A stretch of DNA of 64,000 nt. Source: Paramecium octaurelia. Its lineage: Eukaryota > Ciliophora > Oligohymenophorea > Peniculida > Parameciidae. The stretch is from contig CAJJDP010000072.1 in NCBI GenBank assembly GCA_905182995.1, positions 74,934 through 138,933 on the forward strand, given 5' to 3'. The notes beneath the pieces are model-generated. The model ran no database searches. It was not told the DNA's origin and was given only the letters and a program-made list of their open reading frames with translations. The position numbers were made by a program, and so were the translations under genes. This document shows positions 11,952-24,168 of this stretch, piece by piece; the stretch's first letter is position 1, and every line of letters starts with the position of its first letter.

Positions 11952-13397
11952 TCAACCTAAATTCTATCTCCAACCAGGAATGGCTCTTCTGCCAGCTCCT
12001 AGTAGATTTCCTCCAAAAGTATCTGCATATTTCCCATTATCAATCTTGGGATCAAATTTCTGTCTCTTCTACAATTCCGCAGCTTTAGTAGTCTCATTTA
12101 ATTTTGATTCAACATAAGCAAATTTAATATATTTATCTTCCTCTCTTGCTTACTGTTTCATCTCTTGATCAAATTATTTCCTTTATTTTTATTCAAGAAT
12201 ACTTTTCTTTTTTTCAAGTAATTGATTTTCTTTCATTTTTATTCTTTCCTTTGCTTCTTAACTAACATATCTTCTAGACATTGTTTCTACTTATTTCAAC
12301 TCCTATTCTCTCTACCTTTCAATCATTTTCTATTCCCTATAATATTAGACTTGTAATTTCTTTTCTTCTCTCTCCTTCTTTAACATTTCAGATTTCTATT
12401 TCTCAACATCTTTTCTTGTATCATACTCAATTTCATCTATTGCTTTCTATGTAACCCTCTTAATCTTCCACTGCTTTATTTCTTCTTTCAATTTGTCTCT
12501 CTCCTCTTAAGGAACCAAGGGTTTTTTGACTTATTTCTACCTTTCAATCTCTTATTATTATTATTCTTGTTGTAATTGAATTTACTTGTTTTCTTCCTTC
12601 TTTCTTTTATATTCTGTAAGTAGTTCCTTCTTTTCATCTTCCAATTACTGTAATAAATTGTAATTGTCGATTTGCTCCATCAATTGATCCTCTGTTATAA
12701 ATGGGATAGCCTTGAGACAATCATTGACAAAGTTCTGAGTGATTTTACCTTTATGCTTAGTCCTTACTCTCAAGAATTCTCTATGATCTTCTGGTTCTAA
12801 GAGTTTAATTTAATCTATTTTTTCATCTATCTAATCCACTTTCTATTTGATCAATCCCAATTCACTTGTAGTCTCTTCATTATTTTGCATAGGCTTTCTT
12901 TTTATAACTGGTTGTTTCTGAACGACGTCATAATTGTCCATTTTCTACTCAATCATTTTCAATTCATCATTCAATGCCTCCTCTTGTTATGCTAAATCAT
13001 CAAATAAATATGACATCTTTGTTTTGTACTCTGTTATTCTATGAATACATGGATATAAATTAATACTCTTTGGTAATGTTGTTTGCCATGCTTTCAATTT
13101 TTTAATAATACTCGTGACTGTTAGTGAACCCTTTCAACTCCTTGATGTATCTCTGTACATCATTTCTTAACAATCTGAGACTGGTCTTAGTATTGTCCTT
13201 AAAGAATCACGTTAACACACTACCCTCTCCTTCTCTTCATCAAAATCAAATTTTTCAATCATGTCATTCAAAATGAAAACCTCGTTCTTGCTTGTACTGG
13301 TCTTACACATAGGCAGTAGTTTAGACATGTCCTTTATACTCAAGGAGATGAGTTTGGCTTTGCATGAGGCCAATTCTGATTTGCATTCTTGGAGCAT
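11952..13397 (-). CDS. Coiled-coil protein similar to CCDC112/CCDC148
   Basis: Introns at 13198-13223 (26 nt, ending AAG) and 13039-13066 (28 nt) give 463 residues. Almost the whole protein is charged coiled coil (Glu/Lys/Gln-rich) from about residue 60 to 420. It includes a segment LEPEDHREFLRVRTKHKG and a long E-R-Q-K-basic helix, and ends with GRRAIPGWRQNLG. A C-terminal Pro-x-Trp-Arg motif after a long coiled coil is typical of the CCDC112/CCDC148 family, whose animal members localise to centriolar satellites or cilia. A basal-body or ciliary role here is inference. The first splice uses a non-TAG acceptor and is the weaker of the two. Confidence 0.65.
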
Positions 13398-13546
13398 TTA
13401 TAATATATTTGTAAATTGTAAAAATACTCATATAACAAATCTAGACACAAGCATGTATGCTGAAGACAATCCTCCTCTGGTGATGATATCTTGGAAATTG
13501 GGGAGCACAAGAACCTTTAACAAGATCAAGGCATAACTAATTTTGT

Positions 13547-14003
13547 TTTTTGATTGCAGTAGTCCCACCAAGAACAAGGTTTCAAACTAATTTAAAATAA
13601 TGTGTGTACAAACTCTAAGTTGGCTGTGATTCCTCTCAAAATGAATGTCCATGTAAACTCGTCAGTTGTAGCATTTGGAATGAAAGTGAAGAGGTGTTTC
13701 ATCACACAATCCATCAATGCCCACCCAATTGCAATTGCAAATATTCTGCTTATTTTATCATCGATATTAGTCTTTTATTTTGCTACTAGGATGATTCCAT
13801 AGCAATCGATCAAATCAAATAGCAATTTAATCTACAATTTAAGTGCCATCCCTTACATGAATCAATTATTCAGTAATCACCGACAAAGAGGCCAACAGAA
13901 ACAATTTACAAAATTATGTCAGCAAACATCCTAAAATGCTAATCAATACAGTCTTGTAGGCTCCTTGCTCAGCACTAGAATTAATACGTCAATCTTACAG
14001 TGA
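13547..14003 (+). CDS. Coding-like segment, possible one-helix membrane protein; exon structure unresolved
   Basis: Two overlapping plus-strand frames are open over most of 13490-14095, and I could not decide between them. The preferred one ends at TGA 14001-14003 and contains a hydrophobic helix (IAIANILLILSSILVFYFA) followed by a basic, Asn/Gln-rich tail. The other ends at 14093-14095 and is Cys-rich (ECPCKLVSC, QCPPNCNCK). Neither has an unambiguous ATG; a short first exon near 13453 (MYAEDNPPLV) is possible. No domain is recognised. Confidence 0.3.
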
Positions 14004-14174
14004 TCTTGCCTTATACACAACAAAGAAAGGTCCAAATGCTAGCAAAAGACAATTTATCAAATGTGAGAATGCCATTAAATGTAATAATTATTTGATTTAA
14101 AGATTACTAAATTATTGACTTTACAAGTTCAGGATAAGCCTAGTTAGACACGTAAACATTTCAAATCAAATCGA

Positions 14175-14750
14175 ATGTCTCTCTGGAATAGTTTCCATAA
14201 CATTTGGACTCCGAGTGGAAGGCAATTTAACTTTTAACCATTTGAATAATCCGTGTCTTGTTAAAGAGAAACGATTCAAAACACTTAACAGCACTCCAAC
14301 CAAATTACGTAAATAAGGCGAAGCATAGAGAATAAATAAAAAATCTTAGAAGAAACCTATCTACCAAAAAAGGTTAGAACTTTTAGTGCTCGAGTTTAAA
14401 TTAAGGAAGCCCCTCAAATTAAGAGTCTGGCCACTCTTAAATTTAAATAAACTGAATCTCGAAGCCAAACATCAAGAACTCAATCAGCAACACCTGTCAT
14501 GAGAAAGTCTAAAAAACATCAAAAACCTATTGAAATAAAAGATACGATAGGTTTATATATCGAGAAATGCCTCATGAGCATTCGCTACCCGTAAGAGAAA
14601 ACTAAGCTCAATTACAAGATTGTACCTCGTTGTCTAAGACAAAAATCAAATAATGAATAGCCCAGTTACAATTAGAACAAAGTTGAGTGCAAACCATCTA
14701 TCACTATAGCTAAATGGGATTAAAGTGAAAGATCAGTTGAGATATTTTGA
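14175..14750 (+). CDS. Basic hypothetical protein
   Basis: Single exon of 191 residues, ATG 14175 to TGA 14748-14750. It is rich in Lys, Arg, Gln, Ser and Thr with few hydrophobics except a central segment (DTIGLYIEKCLMSIRYP). Probably largely disordered. No homology is recognised, and the neighbours give no clue to function. Confidence 0.55.
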
Positions 14751-15600
14751 TTATTCTATCAATTAGAACTTCAATTATCATTACTTAAGGGCATTCTAAA
14801 TTCAAAACTTAAAATTCTTAGAATATATTCACAATAATCAATTCTATAAAATGATGTTAAAGTTTGAGAATATATAATATCTTTAAATATAACTTTATAT
14901 TATAAGATGAATTCTTGCATAATACAAGTAGCGACTTCCCATTATGAATTCTTACAATTGGATAGAAAATTCAATCAAAATGTTACTTTTATATTATATT
15001 AAATCAAAAAATCATAATAGAAAAATCATAATATAAAGTAATTTATAATTTTCATTAGATATAAAAAAACACAGTCGTTCAATTTAAGCTAAGAAGGACT
15101 ATTTAAATTAGAGTGATAGAGAAGATTAAGTTGGAAAATAACAAAAAAAAAACGAATAAAATTAGAAGAATGCTAATTTATTCAAAATTAATTTAGAGTG
15201 ATTTCTATAGAATATATTGAAATAATTTAGAGAAAGAGTAATTTTACAATGATACATCTTAAGATTAATAAGCTTGAAACTTTTGAATTTCTTTTCATAA
15301 TTACTTAATATAGTTATAGTGACCATATCAAGTACATCCTTTGGAGGATATTTTACATTAGTTAATGATGGAAGGCATTTATTCCTTTATTCAAAAATGA
15401 ATCAATCTCTTAGTAATTGCTTAGCTAGTATGAGTGAATTTAATTAAATTGTGTAAATTATTAGAGAATATTTTTCGTTTATTGAGAAAATTATTATAAT
15501 TATTATTATAATTATATAAAAATGTAAAAATTTTTATAAAGTGAAATTTTGGAAAATAAGATTTGGGTAATCGGTTATTAATAAAAAAATATATATGAAG
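14751..15600. other. Gene-free AT-rich spacer
   Basis: About 850 bp of very AT-rich DNA with runs of A and T and short direct repeats of TTATTATAAT type near 15490. No coding frame is supported on either strand. Confidence 0.5.
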
Positions 15601-15974
15601 TCAAAGGTGAAGTAAACCTTGGTAGTATTCACTGTAGACATCATGAAGCTGCTGTTCAACTCTTTGATGGCAACTTTCGTATTCTCGGTCGTTTGTGTTT
15701 ACTTTATAGCATTCTAGTGCTTATTTTTCAATAAAGAGCATCTTCATTGAGAGGTATTTAGCAATATTATCTATTTTGCCCTCATGTCTTTCCATACCTA
15801 CATAAATCTAGAATTCTTACAGGTGGCAAACAATTCAAAAGTCTTGGCATTTTTGAGGCATGTCTCTTTGTGTTTTTCATTAAGGTCTTGTTTATTGTAC
15901 ATTTAATCAAGTGAAACTTTGTTGGCTTCTTAAAAATTATTGAAATCACTTTCGTATTACTGCTTCCTTTACAT
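15601..15974 (-). CDS. Small helical protein with two cysteine pairs
   Basis: ATG at 15974, one intron at 15798-15820 (23 nt, GTAAGAATT...GTAG), TGA at 15601-15603; 116 residues. The whole protein is charged and helical. Cysteines fall in two pairs, Cys-x13-Cys (TCLKNAKTFELFATC) and Cys-x12-Cys (CYKVNTNDREYESC), about 27 residues apart, which suggests a helical hairpin stapled by disulphides. This recalls mitochondrial intermembrane-space proteins, but the spacing is unlike CX3C, CX9C or CX10C families. Its layout resembles the protein at 2534-3019. Confidence 0.6.
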
Positions 15975-16266
15975 TTTTTTTGTGTATTTAATATTGATTT
16001 GAGTAATAAAGATATTGTGGGTTTTGAATTATGATAATTCATCATTAATATATATTATTTTCAAAATCTAGTGATTCAATATGCAATAAGTTATAGCGTC
16101 ATTTATTAATTTTATTTATTGTATAATAATAAATGAGTGTTAAGAAACTCATTAATCTAAATCAGATGGAGCAATTTTTTGAAATTTGAATACAAGAATA
16201 ACGCTGAACATCACAATTAAATAAATTATTATAAATATATTTTATAATAATTATTTTAACAGTAAA

Positions 16267-16687
16267 ATGAAAATATCTAGCCCAGAAAAAAGTTTTCTTT
16301 TTTTCTTATCAACTAGAGTTTTCAAATTGGAGGAAAAGGTGTTTTAAGAATTTATCAAGTTTGAGTTAATGCAGTAAATCAATTGATGCATCATTCAAGG
16401 GAGTTTGTATAAAATCTAATAGAACTAAAAATATTCTTATTTTAAAAGGCCTCTTTAGAAAAAGTATTTATTTTATATTATATGAATGGGATAATTTTCA
16501 TATTATTGTGAATGTTTTGATGAATAATTTATTGAATAATGACTTCAATTCGATGACACTTGGTTAATTCTTTAAGAAGGACAGATTTTTAGAGTCCCTC
16601 AAGAATTTGATTTTTTCCATATTTGAACTCTCTCCAAAAATCGAATCTCTCACTTACTAGAAGTAATTTAGTCCTTCAGATTTTTGA
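16267..16687 (+). CDS. Hypothetical helical protein, splice structure uncertain
   Basis: ATG at 16267, TGA at 16685-16687. The last 60 codons (MNNLLNNDFNSMTLGQFF through SPSDF) are clearly coding in style. The 5' part needs an intron; the best candidate is 16299-16323 (25 nt, GTTTTC...CTAG), which keeps one frame to the stop and gives about 131 residues. An alternative uses an intron starting with GTAAATC near 16374. No domain is recognised. Confidence 0.45.
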
Positions 16688-16771
16688 AGTGAGGATCACA
16701 TTCACTACATACTTGTCAGTGCTATATTATTTAATAAATATATAATTTCCTTTAGAAATAATTATATATAA

Positions 16772-17038
16772 TCATTTTTTTTATTATTATCGTTGTTTTC
16801 TAAGGGGTACGTAATCTTTCTTTGTAGTTCTGTCAGCTTTCAATGAATCTATCTTGTTTTTTAGTTTTTGCATCAACTCTTCTCTGGATGCTAATGGAGC
16901 TTCTTTAATTTTCTTTGATTTCTGACTTATCTTTTATTGCTTTCCATTATTTTTTTATTCTTTCTTCTATGCCTGGTAAAAGGTACTCATTTTGACCATT
17001 TTTCCCAACTCTTTATATGCATTTTAAAATTACTCCAT
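16772..17038 (-). CDS. Short basic protein resembling the N-terminal motif of SURF6/Rrp14
   Basis: Single exon, 88 residues, extremely Lys/Gln-rich. The middle, PLASREELMQKLKNKIDSLK followed by ADR, resembles the Leu-x-x-Lys-Ile-x-x-Leu-Arg-Ala-x-Arg segment of SURF6/Rrp14 ribosome-biogenesis proteins, which are much longer. It could be a fragment-like nucleolar protein or coincidence in a basic helix. It diverges from the RNA ligase gene with about 17 bp between the two chosen start codons, so a shared promoter or a downstream true start in one of them is expected. Confidence 0.45.
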
Positions 17039-17055
17039 AAATTATTAATTTAATT

Positions 17056-19719
17056 ATGTAACAAGGTATTTACATTTCTGATCCTGTCGAATACTTATAG
17101 AAAATGAAAGAGCATAAAAAGATTTTACTTGTAAAATAGGATATCTTTGGCTTCCAACTTTATGATATTTCTTTACATAAGAAGGGTCCAATGGAAGACA
17201 AGCTATACCTCAAAAATCCCTTCTTTCTAATGAATGTTAGAAGAGGCAATTCAATTTTAGTACATGACGATTCTGTCCGCATCTGCAGAAGAGGAATGCG
17301 AAAGTTCTACGATCTTGAAAGGAAGTACATAGATTATGAATTGGAATAATAAAATGTTAAATTGTCAAGGTATCATGAAAAAGCATGTTTCAATATTTTG
17401 CATCCCATAAAACAAGCCATTCAAGAAGGGAAAAAGATTCATTTGTACAAATTATTCAAAGAAAATGGTGAACACTGCCAAATAAGTTTTACAAATGGAT
17501 ATTGGTTGGTGGCGAGTAAAAACTGCACAATTCTTTTTCAAACAGAGGATGATCTAAATTTATATAATGATTTAAGACATACGTGGGCTAAATTGATTGG
17601 AAAATAGTGGTTGAAAATTATTAAAGAATAAAATTTCGATGATTTAAAATCCTTTCTTACTGAAAATACTCTGATAGGAGAGTATTGTGGTAATCCTGAT
17701 TATCAGCATATAACAAAGTACTCACACCTTCAACTCATCTTTTATGCCATTGTTAATAACAATTCCCCTGATATTTGTTTACCAGTCGAGCACACTAAAT
17801 AAATTTGTAATTAATTTAAATTGCAATTCGTAAAAAATTAATCAATCAAAAGCTTTGATAATTATGAAGCTGTCCTTAAACAATTAGCAATATGGTCCAA
17901 ACTCATAGGAGAAGGACCAATGGAATTAGAAGGAGAAGGGTCGGTTGCTTATATTGTGGCTGAGGATTAGATTGGAAATAGCTAAACAATAAGTCTTTGT
18001 AAATTGAAGTCAATGGAATATTTAATATATAGAAAACTAAGAGAAATGTTGAAAGTATTGATTTAAAAAATAACATTGAATGAGCATTATCAATTGTCAG
18101 TCTAATTAGGGAAATTCCTGAATGAATTGCAAATCATCATCAAACAATATTCACCACCTTAACCTATAAGGTACTATCTTCATATTTCAAAATTGGCTTT
18201 TGAAGAAGTATACAATAATAAAATTCCCTTTGAGAAGATAAGATATAAATTCGTAGATTTTCTGGAGCAAATTTAGAATATGCAAGAAGACAAAATGAGT
18301 GAAATAGATGAATTAGGTGAGGTCAAATAGAAGAACTTTTAACGTCATGTAAGAGTGATTCTATTAACATTGCCAATGCTTTTTGAAGACAAAGTGCTGT
18401 AAAGTTTGAAAGATAATCTAAATATACAATGTGTTGAATGCTAATATATGTGTAGAAATCAAAAGGTGTTCGCATAAAGAGCAATCTCAATTTTACATAT
18501 GATACCTAAATTACCATACAATATAAATAATGAACAACAACTGAATGATTACTTAGTTAATTCAACATTATAAAATTAAGAACCCTCCAATATCATTTTT
18601 GTATTCTTGGGTATGAATTAAGAAGCATTCAAGGTATCATTACAGAATTTATAATCTAAAACATTTTAAGACTAAAATCCAATTATAAGTTCTTTTGGTG
18701 TTCAATTTACAACTGCAAAGCCAAAAGTATAATAGTTGAGTTTGGAGAGATGGTTAGAAAAAGGTTAAGTATATTTGAAAGAGTGTTAGAAGAACTTTCC
18801 AAATAGAACCTTTGTCTTGGAAGAATTTGATTTATAAAAGTTGGAGTCTATAATCAAATAATTTGAATGTGCAGAATAGCCACAAATAGAAGATTAAGAT
18901 GATCTAGACTTGGAAGAATCTGATGAGGATGTTAAGCCTTAAAAAAAAATAGTAATCATCTATCCATTAATGATACCTGGTTCTGGCAAATCAACCTTGG
19001 TTGACTATTTAAAATAGAATTATAAGGACTATCCTTTTTATGACATTTGTGCTGATGAAGTCACACTTCAATTAATAAAAGAAAAGTTGGGAGACAACAC
19101 AGATTCTTTGGCAATCTAATTCTAAAAAGTGTTTACATATATCAAAGAAGCTTTTTAGCAGGAATTCCACAAAAAGATTAACGAAATTATCAATTCAAAT
19201 AATGAAAAGGCTGTGTTGTTCGTCGATCGAAACTGTGTCCCTCACACTCTATTATATATGATCGATCATGTGAAAGCCATATAGACTGACATAGCTCTCA
19301 AAAAAGGAGTTTCTATCAAAATCTACAACGTGGGATTCACATTTCCTGTGTAGGAGAGCAATATTTAAAACACACCCTTTTGTTATGATTATGCAATTAC
19401 TATCTTAAATCGTTTATTGGTTAGAGATGATCATATTCTATTGGGGAATGATGTTCTTTATAAAACTTAAGTTTGCATGAAAAATCTTGCACTCTACACA
19501 GGATTCAAAGCGAAAGATTCATATTTTCAAAAGTTCCATTTACAAAAGATTCTTCCAATGAGTTATCCACAAGATAGATTCAACCTTGAAAAGAATGATT
19601 TACAGGTCGCTTAAGATCTTATCGCTAAAGTATATTTACAAAGTATAATCTTAGTGCGTATTGAAATCCCAATAAACAAGAGACTTGGGTCAAGGGGAAG
19701 AGTTCACAAAACTAATTGA
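17056..19719 (+). CDS. RNA ligase-polynucleotide kinase fusion (tRNA-ligase-like)
   Basis: Single uninterrupted exon of 887 residues from ATG 17056 (an internal ATG at 17104 is the alternative start). The N-terminal third looks like a nucleotidyltransferase of the T4 Rnl1/Trl1 type: a candidate adenylation lysine in NGYWLVASKNCTILF, then EYCGNPDYQHITKY, similar to the motif IIIa region of these ligases. A helical middle is followed by an acidic linker and a P-loop (IPGSGKSTLVDYL) opening a kinase domain with a later AVLFVDRN strand. Trl1 enzymes join tRNA halves or HAC1-type exons using ligase plus kinase plus phosphodiesterase; I see no clear phosphodiesterase HxT pair. Substrate is inference. 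The frame past the TGA is discussed in findings. Confidence 0.75.
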
Positions 19720-22263
19720 GTTTATGTATTCCATAAAGTAGAAGTATAAAATCTCAGAATGCAATTTGCAGGAAGAATGTAGATAGAATACCCAGAGATT
19801 ATCTGTTGCAATTAAAAAATTATTATTGCCATGATAATTATATTATTTCAGTTTTTATTATATTGATTAAATAAGTAAATCATAATTTGGAAGTGATGAA
19901 CTCAAAATTTAAGTCAAAGAATTACAACTACAGATAAGGCATTTAGGGTGAGTAATGTAATATACTCTCGAAAAATTATATTGAATAATCTGAATAGCTT
20001 GAAAAGAAATCCTAAAATATCAAACAAAGCAAAAAATATATTAGTCCTAATGAAAGTCTCTCTTGAACCTGATTTAAAATGATGATATATCAATAATATT
20101 GTTATTTTTTATCATTCCATTGTTTATGATGACGAAAAAATCTTGCATCATTGAAAACGTAATATTTATTGAGAATCTAGTATTATTGATTGGAGTTATT
20201 TTATCAATAATAAGAATATGTAGCCCATTACTCCTCAACTGTAGTATAAAATACAGAAATGCCAATCAAAATACTTTTTATTCTGGGAGCAAAAATTGAT
20301 TTTTGTAGTCATTAAGAATGATAAGATTATCTAATTTATTATGGAGTATAATGATAATTATATTAATAGATTAAATATGAAAATTAAAGTTCTTGTTATT
20401 TATTTTCAAAAATAATCTCAAAGGTTTAATCCAATCACCCATTATTCTAGAATATAAACATAAAAATACTTCGAGATTTGTGGTGAAATTGTAAAGGAAC
20501 AAAAATTGAATTTAGTGTAGATAACTACCTGTTAGATAATGTAAATGTAGAAAATACATCTAATTTATGAAAAGGAGGTAAAAAGACTAATAAAATAAAC
20601 AATATCTGAAATTTCAATTTATGAACAGTATACCTTTTCAATTTCAAATAGCATAGAAAAATCCCTTAAGACCAAACTACTTTTCTTATAAAATTTGGTT
20701 TTACAAATTTGACTTCCATTTTCTTCATAAGTATTTATTATTATTTTTAAACTCTTTTTTTGTTTAATCTGTAATTTTATTTTAATTTCTGATTACTTTG
20801 ATAGTTTTGGTTTCATAGTCATTTGCTTTACAGATATGCTATTTTATATCTAATATTACAATATAGCTGGTTGTAATCAAAATTTACAACTATCAAATAA
20901 AGTTTTAGATAGTCTCAATAACTTTATGCTCTTATTGAAAATATATAATTTAATTAATTTTAGAAAAATGTTTGGAAAAGTATATTTTTAAGAGCAACAC
21001 TTATTTTCATTGTTATAAAAACCCATCCTTTTTCAAGTATTTCGACAATCTAAGGTAAATAATTCAAAAATACTCTAAAAAATCGTAAGATTATTCTTTC
21101 AAGGATTGTTAGAAAATTGTAGAGAATATAAAAAAGAATTAAATAATGTTTATCTTCTACCGTTTCATACTCAAAGATGAGTGACTTAAATGGAATGGTG
21201 AGTACCTTTACACAAAATTTCATTTAATATCAATATGAAAAATTTAACATTAATTTATCTAATGGATAAGTTGTAAATAATCATTTTACTATAAGAGAAT
21301 TGAATTCTCATATTAAGTTAGAAATTCATCCTACTATACTCTTGACCTACTCTTAATTACCTTCATCAGTTCTTATTTAATTTCTTAATTCAATGATAAA
21401 ATTTTATTGATATAACTTTCTTTTTATTAAAAATAATTTTTTTCTAACTATAAAGTTATTATTAAATCCAACATTAATAAAATGATAGAATTTGAAAAAA
21501 ATCATATTAGCTGTTTTATTTGAAAGTATGCCACCTTTGGGCAAGGTAGCTTATGATTTGCTCAAAATATCTTTAATTTGACCTATCAAATCATATATTA
21601 TTCATAATTAGATATTAATTTATGAAAACTCTAAAAAAGGCAGATTTCTTTGGTGTTCCATTTGTACAATAAGATTTATGACTTTTTTTCTTAAAATTAA
21701 TATAATAACTATCCTTTAAAATAAATTGTGAAAACAACTTTTAAAGCTTCAAACTATTTGCATTATTTTGAAAGAGATAGAAAATTTATTCTAATAAATA
21801 TAAATCTTTGTTTTTATATTGATTTTTAGATTTAAAGGTTTGATATACTATTAATTATCTACACTTTATTAACGTGAGTATTTAAAAATCTCTATTTATT
21901 GGAAGGAGAGATAGATACAATGGTAATACATTATTATTCTATTCTCATGTTTTATTGTTCCATTAACATATCTTGCTATAATTTATAAACAATTAATTAA
22001 TGTTTCATTATCCTTACTCTGATGGATTTCAAAGATCCTAAAGTATTCAAAACAAAGGTCTTAGCCTTCTTTATATCAACATCTTATGTAGAGAATTTGA
22101 CCTTTTCAAATAACTCTTAAATTATTTATGTTTAAAATCAATTCCATTTAAAATTATAAACTCTCTTTGGCCATTATTCCATCAAACTCACAATATACTT
22201 CTTTATTCTTTCAAATAAGAGCTCTTCTTGTTTTCTTCCTTCATTTCGTCATTCTTATGTACA
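19720..22263. other. 2.5 kb gene-free region including the inner part of the right repeat arm
   Basis: 19720-20317 is unique AT-rich DNA. It contains one short plus-strand frame at about 20099-20299 encoding a hydrophobic helix without a clear ATG, too weak to call. From about 20318 the sequence is the inverted partner of 7370-9290 and is non-coding. Confidence 0.5.
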
Positions 22264-24168
22264 ATGCCTTAAAACATATGGTCAAGACTTTTTTAAACTT
22301 TTATAAAATAAATGTCTACTTCTGGTGTATAAAACATAGATCATGGATAAACAAAATACAAAAGTACTTTTGGGGGATTAATAACGATCACAATCTTTTC
22401 AGTTAGTTTAGCTTACGTAATCTGGATTGCTTACCTCTGGCAAACTAATTAGATGAGCCCAAAAATATCACGTTAAAATTACATTTCTGACTATTCTTTG
22501 CTAGATTTAAGTTAGGATGTGATAAGACTTTACTATTATAAAGGTACTGAGGACAGAATTGATCCATTTTTAAACAATATTTTATTGCCCCTCGTAATGT
22601 ACTCAAAAGACACAGAATTAACAGAGCCTCATTTAATCAAAAATCATATCGTTGAATCCTATGGAGATCTCTATGTACCAGATATGAAATTTGGTTTTAC
22701 TTATTATGAGGGTATTATATACACTTCTGACGAAATGTATTTAGAAATAGTGCTATGTTAAGAGATATTTTTACAACCTGGTGAAAAATGCGCATCCCAA
22801 GAACTAAAAGAACAATTCTTTGCCTAACGAGGCAATTAGGTTATAATCGAATTTTATTCGACAACAATAAACCCTAGGGATGGATAAGAATAACGTGGCT
22901 ACTAAGAATATACTATATAATTAGAGGAGCAGTTTTGCTATTCAGTAGCGGCTTTATTTAAAACAACTTTATTTGAGCTCTAAAATATGTTATTATTTGG
23001 TCCTTCTCAATTCAAGGAATATATAGTTGATGTTTCAATATAAACCTAAACAAATTCTCGTGAGTATTGCTCAAACCTATTTGAGACACAAGCAATTGGA
23101 GTAGTTTATCTTGCTATGAGAGGAACTCAAGAAAAAACAATATTAGAGTATCCACGATTAGGAGATCTATTAGCAAATGTTGGATCTATTGTATCAATAC
23201 TATTTATTATGAAATACTTCATTATGTTTTTAAATGAATATTATTTAAATAAGAAGGTATTAAAGGAGATCATAAGTTTTTATTATCCAGAATTTAAACG
23301 AATATAAATTAAAAAGAATTGGAGGGGAAAAATGGTTGAAGTTAGCTTAAATAAGATAAAAATAGATCCTAAAATTTACAAGAAATTTTATGAGAAAGTT
23401 TCAGGCTAGATGCAAAAAAAGTTAAGTTATTTGAATTTATTGTATGAGATATCTAGGCTGTATTTCGTTATGAGATCATCCAAATTTAGAAATGAGTTTC
23501 TTAAATCCCATTAAATAGGAATAAAGATAAGCTTGTTTCAGTAGAAAGATAGTGAAATGGTTTTAACTCCTAAGTCAGAAAAATCTTTTGAAAATAATTA
23601 TATCCTTAACGAGGATGATGCAGAAATATTAAATTTCAACAGAACAAACTTTGATAGAAATTATGAGCTAATTTCAGAAGAGATCTATAATGAAATCGAT
23701 TATTATTATATGAATAAGATTTCATGAAATATAAATTCTAAAATCATTATTAAATAATAATTCTACTTGATAAAACTAAAATATCTGCTAAATATGGATA
23801 ATGTTAATTTTTCAAATTTAAATGATATTCTTTATAATTTTTATTTATATAATTATTTTAAAATGCATAAGGGAAATAATTTAAAATCTATTCATTTTAG
23901 ATTAAATATAAAATTTAATACTTTTGCAACGAAGTTCTGATAAACAAATAAAGAATGCGGAACTGATTATATAGACATAAATATATAATGCCTATAAATG
24001 GAAATCTTAAAATAAAATAAAAATTTAAATTTTATATATTATTTCTCAAGCTATTGCCTTTATGAAGTTTCTTTTATTTTATCAAGCTAATTTGCTTTCT
24101 GAAAAAGTTTATGCAAAGTTCAAGAAAATATGCCTTAGTTGAATTTGAAACATTTGGCAAGTAGCCTA
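20318..24168. repeat. Right arm of the large inverted duplication
   Basis: Inverted partner of 5393-9290. The outer end is sharp at about 24168, where GTAGCCTA is the last shared string; the inner end is near 20318. The arms flank an 11 kb spacer. No transposase, target-site duplication or short terminal repeat was seen at the edges, so this is described as a segmental duplication and not a transposon. Confidence 0.9.
22264..23727 (+). CDS. Two-pass membrane protein of unknown function, copy B
   Basis: ATG 22264 to TGA 23725-23727, 487 residues, the same length as copy A. The N-terminal cytosolic part and first helix (VSLAYVIWIAYLW), and the second helix with the basic tail (LNEYYLNKKVLKEIISFYY onward), are almost identical to copy A. 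The intervening luminal domain differs much more; for example YYYKGTEDRIDPF here faces YFWRFNEESIDPF in copy A. Equal length with substitutions and no disabling changes suggests both copies are functional. Confidence 0.65.

Noticed and set aside
5393-24168. A giant transposon with long terminal inverted repeats
   Set aside because: No transposase, integrase or target-site duplication was seen. The spacer genes look like ordinary host genes, and the arms contain a host-type membrane protein gene.
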